Source: Salticus scenicus
Lineage: Eukaryota; Arthropoda; Arachnida; Araneae; Salticidae
Assembly (NCBI GenBank): GCA_963930645.1
Contig: OZ005654.1
Span: forward strand, 38,191,763 to 38,255,762
Length of the DNA: 64,000 nucleotides
Direction: 5' to 3'
Numbering within the stretch: position 1 is the stretch's first letter; each line of letters opens with the position of its first letter. The position numbers were made by a program, and so were the translations under genes. Under the pieces are notes generated by a model. It worked only from the letters and a program-made list of their open reading frames with translations, had not been told where the DNA came from and searched no databases. Positions 35,487 through 46,465 of the stretch are shown here, piece after piece.

Positions 35487-35624
35487 CTTCAAGTTCAGAC
35501 ATGGTTGAACAAGCTTGAGCAGGCACTAAAACCTGTTGCTGACGTCATAACGCGTGTGATGGAAGATTATAATCATTGGATACGAGTTCCCCCTAATACA
35601 CTACGTCACGAACCCATGATGTGA
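35487..35624 (+). pseudogene. Short coding-like frame upstream of the polymerase-like fragment, left arm
   Basis: Between an in-frame TAG and a TGA one frame reads 45 codons of mixed composition (LEQALKPVADVITRV, EDYNHWIRVPPNTLRHEPMM). Its only ATG codons are internal. It lies about 260 bp upstream of the 107-codon frame in the same direction, in a GC-richer patch containing TGACGTCA. It may be another piece of the same element. I do not recognise it and it could be chance. Confidence 0.3.
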
Positions 35625-35887
35625 CAAAAACAACCATTTTGCTCACACTTCTCACCTTTGTTGGACTTATATTATTTTACTCTGCATATTAACGATAATC
35701 TGTAAAAAAACTTTGTCGTTTTTACACTTTGTTGTAAAAAGTTTTCGTCTAAACATCAAATGATATATTTTAGACATCTTTTCAGTATAAGGAAAGTTGA
35801 TACTTTTCTCATGTATAGTAAAATTATGATTAATCGAAATCCCGATATGACTTAAACCACTGTCCTATAGAAATATTTCAAACATAT

Positions 35888-36211
35888 ATGTTTAAAACAC
35901 TGATGTTTTACCCCAATGAGAATAATGAGTGTGATTTAGAAATATTTCAATCATATATACAGCCTCATGTACATGAAAAACTTAAGTCTGAATTAAAAGA
36001 AAAGCATACCCTGAAGTGGTATATGGTTATGAAAGTATCCTTGGAGCGTAAAAAACCTGATGAAGACATGGAAGAGACACATACATATTTTAGAAGTTCC
36101 TGTATTATCGAACTTATTGAACATACTATTGAACAGCATATTAGCGAAGGATATGCAAAAATTAATATGTCCTTAGACGAATTCATCCAAAAATTCACTA
36201 TTTGGAACTAA
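35888..36211 (+). pseudogene. Fragment of a selfish-element protein (front part of a B-type DNA polymerase-associated protein), left arm
   Basis: A 107-codon open frame. Residues 30-107 (KWYMVMKVSL, then an acidic-basic stretch, TYFRSS and a MSLDEFIQKF segment) resemble the N-terminal part of large proteins I recall from arthropod and cnidarian elements that encode protein-primed B-family DNA polymerases. Just after the stop (36,209-36,211), a different frame reads on through AKYHPLAASSYIKLP to a TAA near 36,269, the next characteristic block of that family. A frame break, probably with loss of a short stretch, therefore separates two parts of one gene. The polymerase domain itself is missing. 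The family is recalled, not searched; an intact 107-residue protein is the alternative. Confidence 0.55.
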
Positions 36212-36280
36212 AAATGGCTAAATACCATCCTCTAGCTGCTAGTAGTTATATTAAGCTACCTTCAAAACTTGTTTAAAAAG

Positions 36281-36335
36281 ATTTGGGGCGTCACATATTT
36301 CTACAAATGTGACGGATGGAGGTGGGACCCCAAAT
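36281..36335. repeat. Compound stem-loop after the polymerase-like fragment, left arm
   Basis: ATTTGGGG...CCCCAAAT form an outer stem and CGTCACAT...ATGTGACG an inner one, in GC-richer sequence directly after the residual reading frame. It may be an RNA 3'-end structure or an element terminus. Confidence 0.7.
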
Positions 36336-37051
36336 AAATAAATTTAAAAAATTTCTATATATCATTCAAAAATAAAACCTAATCTTGAAAAATAGTAGTG
36401 TGAATTTGTTTAAGTTCATACGTAAAAACTTGTACACATATATGTACCTTCGTGAATTAATATGCACTAGTTTTACTTATCACCGAGTTATGTTTTACTA
36501 ATTTCAAATTTATCCTTATCTGTCACGAATACATAATTTAACAAAAAGTACTTATGTTTACCCACAATTCTTGACTTATATTATTTTACTTTGTGTATTA
36601 AACTGACGACCTGTAAAAAACTTTATCGTTTTTATACACTTTGAAGTAAAAATTTTCACTCTAAACATCGAATTATCTTTTGCAAACATGAATTGATATG
36701 TATTTGTTTTAAATATCACTAAGTTACACTATACCAAAGTATATTTTCTAATATTTAATCAATTTTCATTTTACAAAAATTAACTTGTATGCATTTCTAG
36801 GTCTTTAATAAAAATCTTTTAATTTTTTTCTCTCAAAGACTTTAAACTATTGGAGATGTTTGTACTTTAAGTACAATCCAATACTATTTGCATAACAATG
36901 TGGATCATCATATGTTAAGAAAATCTTAAATTTTGACTAAGTTGCAAATCTCAGTGAAAGTATTTTAAGATTACTTTGCTAAAATTTACTAAGTATTACA
37001 ATATTTTTCAGTTATTAAACGAAAAATTGTGTAAAATTTACTAAGTGTTTC

Positions 37052-37291
37052 TGTAAAATTGTTTAACCACTCAACTGTAAAGTACTTGTGAAAATCTTAA
37101 ATGAATTTATCTTATTAACTATTTTCCTGAAAAACTAACTTAATCACAAGCATGTGTATGTGTAGGTGTATAGATTGTAAAAAATATTTAACAATATTTC
37201 ATAACGATTATAATTACAAGCATGTGTGTATGTGACTTAGTGAATTTAGTATTTCTTGACAAAACTTTTTTGTGGAATTCTCTTCTTTAGT
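37052..37291. repeat. Spacer of the palindrome, partly a third copy of arm sequence
   Basis: Bases 37,052-37,144 repeat 34,937-35,032 of the left arm (and its mirror near 39,310-39,405) in left-arm orientation with very few changes (CAACTGTAAAGTACTTGTGA and flanks). The rest is unique, with a direct repeat of ACAAGCATGTGT at about 37,145 and 37,214. Confidence 0.9.
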
Positions 37292-38007
37292 GAAACACTT
37301 AGTAAATTTTGCACAATTTTTCGTTTAATAACTGAAAAATATTGTAATACTTAGTAAATTTTAGCAAAGTAATCTTAAAATACTTTCACTGAGATTTGCA
37401 ACTTAGTCAAAATTTAAGATTTTCTTAACATATGATGATCCACATTGTTATGCAAATAGTATTGGATTGTACTTAAAGTACAAACATCTCCAATAGTTTA
37501 AAGTCTTTGAGAGAAAAAAATTAAAAGATTTTTATTAAAGACCTAGAAATGCATACAAGTTAATTTTTGTAAAATGAAAATTGATTAAATATTAGAAAAT
37601 ATACTTTGGTATAATGTAACTTAGTGATATTTAAAACAAATACATATCAATTCATGTTTGCAAAAGATAATTCGATGTTTAGAGTGAAAATTTTTACTTC
37701 AAAGTGTATAAAAACGATAAAGTTTTTTACAGGTCGTCAGTTTAATACACAAAGTAAAATAATATAAGTCAAGAATTGTGGGTAAACATAAGTACTTTTT
37801 GTTAAATTATGCATTCGTGACAGATAAGGATAAATTTGAAATTAGTAAAACATAACTCGGTGATAAGTAAAACTAGTGCATATTAATTCACGAAGGTACA
37901 TATATGTGTACAAGTTTTTACGTATGAACTTAAACAAATTCACACTACTATTTTTCAAGATTAAGTTTTATTTTTGAATGATATATAGAAATTTTTTAAA
38001 TTTATTT

Positions 38008-38062
38008 ATTTGGGGTCCCACCTCCAACCGTCACATTTGTAGAAATATGTGACGCCCCAAAT
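38008..38062. repeat. Compound stem-loop, right arm
   Basis: Mirror of 36,281-36,335 with one base change between the two stems. Confidence 0.7.
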
Positions 38063-38131
38063 CTTTTTAAACAAGTTTTGAAGGTAGCTTAATATAGCTA
38101 ATAGCAGCTAGAGGATGGTATTTAGCCATTT

Positions 38132-38455
38132 TTAGTTCCAAATAGTGAATTTTTGGATGAATTCGTCTAAGGACATATTAATTTTTGCATATCCTTCGCT
38201 AATATGCTGTTCAATAGTATGTTCAATAAGTTCGATAATACAGGAACTTCTAAAATATGTATGTGTCTCTTCCATGTCTTCATCAGGTTTTTTACGCTCC
38301 AAGGATACTTTCATAACCATATACCACTTCAGGGTATGCTTTTCTTTTAATTCAGACTTAAGTTTTTCATGTACATGAGGCTGTATATATGATTGAAATA
38401 TTTCTAAATCACACTCATTATTCTCATTGGGGTAAAACATCAGTGTTTTAAACAT
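38132..38455 (-). pseudogene. Fragment of a selfish-element protein, right arm
   Basis: Identical 107-codon frame with the same break. The block after the break differs from the left arm by two bases that change one residue (SS to IS in the SSYIKLP motif), so the downstream part is already diverging. It ends near 38,075 on the minus strand. Confidence 0.55.
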
Positions 38456-38718
38456 ATATGTTTGAAATATTTCTATAGGACAGTGGTTTAAGTCATATCG
38501 GGATTTCGATTAATCATAATTTTACTATACATGAGAAAAGTATCAACTTTCCTTATACTGAAAAGATGTCTAAAATATATCATTTGATGTTTAGACGAAA
38601 ACTTTTTACAACAAAGTGTAAAAACGACAAAGTTTTTTTACAGATTATCGTTAATATGCAGAGTAAAATAATATAAGTCCAACAAAGGTGAGAAGTGTGA
38701 GCAAAATGGTTGTTTTTG

Positions 38719-38856
38719 TCACATCATGGGTTCGTGACGTAGTGTATTAGGGGGAACTCGTATCCAATGATTATAATCTTCCATCACACGCGTTATGACG
38801 TCAGCAACAGGTTTTAGTGCCTGCTCAAGCTTGTTCAACCATGTCTGAACTTGAAG
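38719..38856 (-). pseudogene. Short coding-like frame, right arm copy
   Basis: Mirror of 35,487-35,624 with the same frame and stop. Confidence 0.3.
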
Positions 38857-39655
38857 CTATATATATTTTTGTTATTACATCACATATGGTTTTTCATACC
38901 TTTTAAGTTTTATCTACAAGTTTTCTAACTTAATGCTTTGTGTTAGCAATTCTGCTAAAAACAATTATTTTTTTCTAAGTGATGTGACATGAAGAAAACA
39001 TTTGACAAAAATGCTTAAAAAAAAAAAAAAAAAAAAAAAAAATGTGAAATTTCACAAACTCCTAAAATTAATCTTTCACAATTCTTTTAAAATATTTTCT
39101 GTATTCTAAAAATAAAAAAAAAATTTAAAATACAATCGTGAAAGTATCTATATATAAAAGTTGTTACTAAAAAATTATTTTTACACTCTTTAGAATAGAG
39201 ATTGTGATTTTAGTTAAAGTACAAAACACTTTGATGATGCATGTTCAAAGTAAGATTCAAACGTGATACTTAGGAAAATACTAACTTCATAATTATATCT
39301 AAAATTTTTATAAGTTAGTTTTTCAGGAAAATTGTTAATAAGATAAATTCATTTAAGATTTTCACAAGTACTTTACAGTTGAGTGGTAAAACAATTTTAC
39401 AAGTTTTTTCTTCTTCGATGTAAGTTTGATAGTTTATAAAACTACTATCGTGTATAATTTTTACTTAGTGTTTAAATATTATACTCAAACAATACTTCTA
39501 CAGTAATGAAAAGGTATATCGTTAACACACAAGTAAACTTTTTACATGTTTTTATTTTAAAAAGATGACACTTAAGTTTGTATTCTAATAGAAAATATTA
39601 TATAAAAGGTGATTTTGTAATAAAAATTAAAACAAACCATTTTCATTGAAATCTT

Positions 39656-39661
39656 TTTATT
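39656..39661 (-). terminator. Polyadenylation signal of the right zinc-finger gene
   Basis: Mirror AATAAA (TTTATT on the plus strand), the same distance from the stop. Confidence 0.6.
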
Positions 39662-39705
39662 TGAAATTCATTCACAATAATACAAAACAGCAAATTCGCA
39701 CAAAT

Positions 39706-40929
39706 CTATATTGTTGAAATATCGTTCATACAATCGACATTAAAGTTATTCAAAAAATTTAGCAAGTCTAGATTTTCATCGTTAAAGTTATCTGTCACTA
39801 ACTCATTTTCCTTCACACTAAAATTATCCGAATTCATATTTTTGTTGTTAGCAGAAAAATCATTCAAGCATTTGGGATTAAAGTTATTCAAAAAATTTAA
39901 CAAGTTCAGACTTTCATTAACATAGTTTACTAGAGGTAATTCAGTTTGTATCAGGTTAAAATTATTTAAGTCATTATTTTCAACTTTGGTAGATAAGTCA
40001 TCAACATTATTTTCACTTGTATATTCCACATTCGAATTGTTCAAAAAATTTTTGAAGTCTAAGTCTATATTTTCATTCTGAAAGTTGTTGGAAGGTAAGT
40101 CAAAAACATTATTTATACATTCAGTGTGAAAATTATCCAAAAAATTTAACAAGTCCAGATTCTCACTGTCATTATTAACTGTTGGTAATTCATTGTTAGT
40201 ACTTCGTTCATTACAATTTCTACGTATGCTGAAGTATTTAAGATGATTCTTTCTCTTATGTTGCAATAATTCATACTTACACTGAAAAGTTTCACTGCAT
40301 TCATCACATCTAGTTTGCATTGAAGATTTTTTATGCATATTTCTTTTATGTTTTAAAAAATGTCGTTTGTTTGAAAATGTAACAGTACATTCGTTACAAC
40401 AGTATGTATGTAAAGTCTTTTTATGACTTTTTCGCTTATGGTTTAAAAAAGCATGTTTAGTTGGAAAGGTTATAGAACATTCCTCACATATATACTCAGG
40501 TTTACGATAATGCACCCTCTTATGCTTTTTTAATTCATACTTGTGTTCAAAAGCATCTTTACAAATAATACATAGATGTTTAGGTAAGACATTTTGATGA
40601 AATAATCTCTTATGTTTAAATAAGTCACACTTGCGACTGAAATTTTCAATACAATATTCACATTTGTATCTTATGGAAATTTTTCTATGGGTTTCTATAT
40701 GTCTTTTTAAACGATGCAAAGTAACAAATCCTTTCTCACACACATAACAAATATTAGGTTTAATGTCATTGTGAACCTTCACATGTCTAGTAAGATAGGA
40801 TTTTTTTAAAAATGACTTATTGCAAATTGGACAAATAAAAAGTTTAGATAACTTCTCATCCTTAAAAGTTGGTGAAGGGGGTTGTTGAACAGAAACGTGA
40901 GTCTCCTCAGACGGTAAAGTATTATCCAT
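39706..40929 (-). CDS. Seven-finger C2H2 zinc-finger protein, right arm copy
   Basis: Same 407-residue protein as at 33,412-34,635, residue for residue, from the ATG at 40,929 to a stop at 39,706. The two genes face each other across the palindrome centre, with 3' ends pointing inward and about 5 kb apart. The open frame has survived in both arms, whereas neighbouring frames are broken, which argues that it is functional or very recently duplicated. Fingers and tail repeats as described for the left copy. Confidence 0.9.
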   Translation of the reverse strand: MDNTLPSEETHVSVQQPPSPTFKDEKLSKLFICPICNKSFLKKSYLTRHVKVHNDIKPNICYVCEKGFVTLHRLKRHIETHRKISIRYKCEYCIENFSRKCDLFKHKRLFHQNVLPKHLCIICKDAFEHKYELKKHKRVHYRKPEYICEECSITFPTKHAFLNHKRKSHKKTLHTYCCNECTVTFSNKRHFLKHKRNMHKKSSMQTRCDECSETFQCKYELLQHKRKNHLKYFSIRRNCNERSTNNELPTVNNDSENLDLLNFLDNFHTECINNVFDLPSNNFQNENIDLDFKNFLNNSNVEYTSENNVDDLSTKVENNDLNNFNLIQTELPLVNYVNESLNLLNFLNNFNPKCLNDFSANNKNMNSDNFSVKENELVTDNFNDENLDLLNFLNNFNVDCMNDISTI

Positions 40930-41350
40930 TTTGTACTTCAGTTTAGCAAAGTATAAAAAAATCACTCTAAAAGGAAAACTTTAAAAATGTTTAAAAAGTA
41001 CTAAGTATGAGAACTTAGACAATTCTACAGTGAGAAAAGATTGTAACTAATTCAAATTTTTTCTTCGTTCATCAGTTTTACTTAAGAATTAACGCCAAAT
41101 TTTCTTATTTCATGTCAAATTTTTATAACTATCGCCAATATTAGTGAAAATTTAGTCAAATATTACCCCATACCTTGCTATAATACTCGAATCTTGTGGA
41201 AAATTCTATTTTACCAACATGTCTAAACAGATAATTTGGACACTTTCACTCTGTATTTTTATGAATGTCGCATCTACGTTAAACTTTTTAGGGTGAAAAA
41301 TATTCTATGTTTTTTTAACAGTTGATTACAGATTTGTTGAAACTCGTGGT

Positions 41351-42128
41351 TTAGTATTTTCAAAGAAGTAAGGTTGTTAATACATAAAGTTTCAAGTTCA
41401 TGATTTCTTCATTCATCTGCAGCTTCTAAATTTGATAAGTGTTCGATTTTTAGCTAACATTTTCAATTTAAAAAGAAAAAGTTAATTTTTCTGAGATAGT
41501 ATTTGTATTAAAATAATTTGTGTAAAATTTTTCATTTACAAAAAATTTCGTTTATAAACATTTGTGTGAAAAACTTCAAACTAAATGACTTTAAAAAACT
41601 TACTACTTTGTAAAATAAGATGCGTTAGTAACATATGTGAAACATTAAAATTCCATACTTCATGATTTTTCAAATATTTGTAGTCTCTTAAATTTATATG
41701 AATAAGATTTTACCTTACATTTTCATTCTTATCATTAGTAAAAATAAGTTTCTTATATTTTTATTCTAAAAATAAGTAAGTTAATTTCTGAGATGATATT
41801 TTTTCTAAAATACTTTTTGTAAAAAATTTTTCATTCACAAAAAATTTCAGTTTATAAGCATATGTCTGAAAAACTTCAAACTAAATGACTGAAAAACTTA
41901 GCACTTTGTAAAATAAGATGTGTTGTTAACATGTGTGAAACACTAAAATTCCATACATCATGATTTTTTCAAATACTTAGTCTCTTATGCTGCTAACTTT
42001 GTAATTTTATCATACATTTTCAATCTTATTATTGTAAAAATAAGTTTCTTATATTTTTATTCAAGAATAAGTTATCTAAATTTCTAAAATACTTTGTGCA
42101 AAAACATTTTCAGTTTATATACATATGT
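41351..42128 (-). repeat. ~298-bp tandem repeat, right arm copy
   Basis: Mirror of 32,213-32,990, upstream of the right-arm zinc-finger gene. Confidence 0.9.
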
Positions 42129-43429
42129 TTGTAATCGACAATACTTGGTTAAAATATTTTTTTAGTATGTTTAAATACACTTTAGAAAACTTAAGTATGC
42201 ATCTGTGAACATGAATGTATTTATAAAACATTTATATTAGTATTTTTTCAGCTCTGAATTTTTTCAAAGTTAGTGTTCATCATTTACAAACTTGCTATCT
42301 GTAAAGAAAAACTGAGTGAATGTAACATATGACGTGGGGAATTTCACTTTGTTAAAGTGGTAGAATGTAGTGAAAAGTAGTTAAAAAAGGTAGTTGTGAA
42401 GTGTTTATTTGACACAGATTATTGAATAATTCTTAGATAGTATAGCTTGAAATAACTAATGTTGAGTACAAATTACAAAAAATTTTCGGGAAGTGTCAGG
42501 TTCGATTCCAGATCACGTTAAAAACTAAAAAAATGGTAATTTCTAATTATCACTCTGTTCGAAAACTTATATTATTTTAAGAATGTTGGGAGATTTCTAG
42601 TACTATAATACAAAACTTGAAATAAAAATACGTACTTACAATATTTTAACGAGTATAAGGAAATTTAAATATAATTTATAATTAAATACCCCTTTGTAAA
42701 AATCTTTAAGTATACAAGTATGTTCGATGACAGTGATAAGAAGATTCCAAAAAGTTATATCTCAAGTATAACTGTTTAAGGTAGAGAAATTTTCGACATC
42801 AGCTATTATTTTGCACTAAAGTAACTTCTGAAAAATGATAGAGGTAAAATATAATACAATATGTTACGATATTTTCTTAAACTTGTTAAGACTTTTTTCA
42901 AACAGTGAATTTTTCGAGAATGATAAACTTTTAATTTTACATTCTATGAAGTTTTTTTTTCATTCTTCAAACTGAACATAATTCAAAATAGCAGATAATT
43001 TTTAGTACATCCAACAGTAAACATATTTAAACGTGTGAAAAGTTGAGGCTAAATCTGGAATTTTCTTCCCCTCTTTTTTTTGACAATGCCGTACCAACCC
43101 AATTCTCAGAAATTGCTTAAGGGTATGCTACCTCCTTTTACGCAAACATTGTGACGTCACCGTTGGTGAATAAAGTCGATCTTTTTGTATTAAGATATCA
43201 TATTTATAATGGAAAAAATATATACAGCTTAAAATGGATACTAGTTATTCATAATTAAAAAATCATTATGGTAAAAAGTTTTTTTATTTTATTTTTTTTC
43301 TTTTTAACAAACTTTTTTCAATTAAGTAATTAATAAGAAATTTTAATCACTCTTTTTTAGTTATCTTTCAAAAAACAATTCTCGTCTTTCATCCTAATCT
43401 AATTTCACTTACGCATTTGAGTTTTTAAA

Positions 43430-44031
43430 CATCTGGTGAATTTTTACAAGATCTTTAATTATTATTTTTTATTTATTTATTTTAATTATTATTCTGTAAT
43501 TAATATCATTTTTATGGTTGATTAATTTTCAGACAATAGTATTCTTAGGTTAAAAAAGATCTGCATAGGCATATAATAGAAAAATCACTCACACATATGC
43601 GAAAACTACTGAAATATTTTTTTTTTTTGCTGCAGGGTAGCAGGTTCGAATCTCAGTCAAAATCTATGTTTCTAAACTTTCTTTCATTCTTTATACTAAA
43701 TTTTTGCTTTCATTGTCTTTTTTTCGGAAAATATTTGATGATTTTTTACAAGAAGATCCTTAATTAATATTTTTCTTAATTATTATTCTCTAATTAATAT
43801 CATTAAAACGATTGAATTCTTTTCGGACACTAGCATTCATAGTTTTAAAAGAACAGTGCAGACATATACTATAAAAATCACTCACACACACGCGAAAACT
43901 ACTGTCTTATGGAAATATTTTTACTGCAAGGTACAGGGTTCGAACCCTAGTCAAACCTCTCTATTTCTTTCATACTATATTCGCATTCTTAAATTCGTAT
44001 ATTTCATCGATTCCTTATTTTCAAATTTTTA
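43430..44031 (+). repeat. T-arm-like tandem units, right arm copy
   Basis: Mirror of the left-arm units; the intact core GGGTTCGAACCC is at about 43,937-43,948 on the plus strand. Confidence 0.6.
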
Positions 44032-44190
44032 ATTAATTTCTTAATTAATTTCTTAATTAATTTCTTAATTAATTTTCTAATTAATTTTCTAATGAGTCAC
44101 AAACAATATCTTGCTTTTTACCTTATACCGCAAACATCTCTTAAAAACCATCATCTCCTTTTACAATAAATCACTCATTATTTTTTTTAA

Positions 44191-44355
44191 TTAAATTTCC
44201 TCATTAATACCCTCATCATCTTTTACAATTAAGTTGGATGATGTCTCAAGGTCAATACCAACCCATCTAGACCCCTCAGGGGGTGGTGCGGCACCCGCAC
44301 GACTTGCCGGTGCCTCAGTGCCTCCGCCGCCTGTGTTAAAACTCTCCTTCTTTCC
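44191..44355 (-). pseudogene. GC-rich coding-like remnant, right arm
   Basis: Mirror copy of the frame at 29,987-30,151, with the same 54 codons and stop as far as I can compare. Persistence in both arms reflects the duplication and is not independent evidence of selection. Confidence 0.45.
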
Positions 44356-45183
44356 CTACTAACGTTTAAAACATGGCTTCAATATTTAGGAAACCTCAAA
44401 ATGTGTAAATATTAAAAAAAAAAAAAAAAAAAACGCTAAATATTTAGTTAAAAAAATATATTATTTACTACATGGGTATGAGGAATTAATTTTAATTTCT
44501 GTGTTTCAGAGAATTAATTTTAATTTCTGATATTAAGTTTTCCTGAACATAGTACAATATTACAGTAAATCACGTCCACTCATTACATTCAATAAAAAAA
44601 AATGTTCCCGCTTAATTATTTGCAGCCCTGTACATCTTCTAAAAATTATGTACACGTCACAATTTGCACTTAAATATAATCCTACATTAATTATCCTGAA
44701 CATTTTTAATTAGGTGAAATTGTTAAATGAAGCACATTTTCTATAGAATTTACCATTTCAAAGTTTTCAAAATTTTGTCTCTTTTAAGAGTAATTATATG
44801 AATTAATTTTGTAGTAATTTTCCTTTATCTTTTATATTTATCTTTTTCCTTTATCTTATTATCTAATCCTCCATCTTTTTAACTGTTTGTTCCCGCTTCA
44901 GCGTTTGTTTAAAGCATCGGGATAAAATTACATTATGTAAATAAATTAAATTAATACCTGAAAATTGTAAATGTAAAATTTAGAGCATTTTTACAAAGAC
45001 ACACAAAATAATTAAAATGTATCACTGTTGAAAAAAACAAAACAAAAAAAAAAGTTTCATTTTTTTCCTCTTCTTTATCTTACTCTTAATTTAAAATTAA
45101 TTATTAAAGTATAATTTTACTTTTTATGACTTCAGAAAAAAGTAATTATCATAATTTAGACTTGAAATACATTAAATAGTAAA

Positions 45184-46205
45184 AAATCTGGAGTGACTCC
45201 ACTCGACTTTCCGAACATTGAGTAATTAACAGTTTTGTAGATAAAGTAAAGAAAGAGGAGTTGTTAAACAAACAAAAGAGAGAAAACCATAATAGAGTGT
45301 TTGAGTATTTTTCTCCATCTATTACACGATGTTTTATTTAACGCTACTGAACTTTGAGCCCATAGATCATAATGATAAAGAATTTTTCGTTGTGTCCCTG
45401 TAAAAATCTATAAATGCTAAATTCACCAAAATGCTTATAGTTAGTGCAACAGTGATTTATAATACTCATATAAATTTTCAGCTCAATTTAATAAGGCGTT
45501 TAGATGCTATCGTACTTTTAAAAATTTAGTCCCATAGGCCATAATGATAAAGAATTTTTCTTTGTGTCCCTGTAAAAAAACTGTAAGTGCTAGATTCACC
45601 AAAGTCTATACAGTTAGTTCAATTGTGATCTATAACATGTGTACAAATTTTTTGCTCAGATTAATAAGGCGTTTAGACGCTATCACACTTTTAAAAATTT
45701 GGCCCCATAGGCATAATGATAAAGAATTTTTCTTTGTGTCCCTGTAAAAAAACTATAAGTGCTAGATTCTCCAAAATCTATACAAATTGAGTATTTGTGA
45801 CCTATAATATGTGTATAAATTTTTTGCTCAATTGAACAAGGCGTTTAGATGCTATCGCACTTTTAAGATTTTGCTCCCATAGGCCATAATGATAAAGAAT
45901 TTTTCTTTGTGTCCCTGTAAAAAAACTATAAGTGCTAGATTCACCAAAATCTATAGGGTTCGTACTATGGTGACTTACAATATGCGTACCACCTTTCAGG
46001 TTAATCGAACGAAGCGTTTAGACGCTAGCGTGTTCACCCACAGACATACACACATACACACATAAACACACACATACATACATCATCGTAAAAATAGTGA
46101 AAACGGACTCGTTGGACCTCGAAACGTATAGAAACATCAAAATCTCGAATTCGGATTTTTGACATGATTACAATACTTTCCTCACTATAGTGTTCGGAAA
46201 GTAAA
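45184..46205 (-). mobile_element. Nonautonomous transposon, longer copy, right arm
   Basis: Mirror of the left-arm element at 28,128-29,152, with a few base differences. Flanks are AAATAGTAAAAA on one side and TCGCTCACTATTGC on the other, matching the empty site near 48,600. Confidence 0.88.
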
Positions 46206-46465
46206 AATCGCTCACTATTGCATTTTAGTTTCATTTATTTTTAGTACATATAGATTTTTTTAATAGGAAAAATACTCTCTTTTTATAATTTATAAATTTA
46301 TGTACGCGTGTAAAAAGTTGCATCCTAATTAACAAAGTAAAATAAATTATTCATTGTGTTATAAAATAATAAATATGTTTTTAGTACATCTACCATACCA
46401 TTTATAATTTATAACAAATGCCTTTTACATTTAGAGGAATTATCCTGATAGTTTCATTAAAAAAA

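Larger units (their letters stand above)
35655..36705. repeat. Direct repeats of about 140 bp flanking the polymerase-like fragment, left arm
   Basis: 35,660-35,800 and 36,560-36,700 share GACTTATATTATTTTACT, CTGTAAAAAACTTT, CGTTTTTA, CACTTTG, GTAAAAA and TCTAAACATC in order. The 107-codon frame and the stem-loop lie between them. Mirrors are at about 38,540-38,685 and 37,640-37,785. Confidence 0.75.
25860..37051 (+). repeat. Left arm of a 22.6-kb palindrome
   Basis: This 11.2-kb block is matched base for base, in reverse complement, by 37,292-48,476. The left edge is the T run next to CGACAGTGATGCATTTGAAT; the right arm ends in the matching ATTCAAATGCATCACTGTCG plus an A run. The inner edge is ACTAAGTGTTTC (37,040-37,051). 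The arms differ at scattered single bases (for example near 27,304, 28,889, 31,116, 36,229, 36,315, 36,530, 36,730 and 37,033) and in homopolymer lengths. Contents in order: Helitron-like segment, two nonautonomous transposons, coding-like relic, T-arm-like repeats, tandem repeat, zinc-finger gene, polymerase-like gene fragment. Confidence 0.97.

Noticed and set aside
35965..36198. 77-codon minus-strand frame opposite the polymerase-like fragment (and its mirror 38,145-38,378)
   Set aside because: Shadow of the coding-like plus-strand frame, with no domain or signals of its own.
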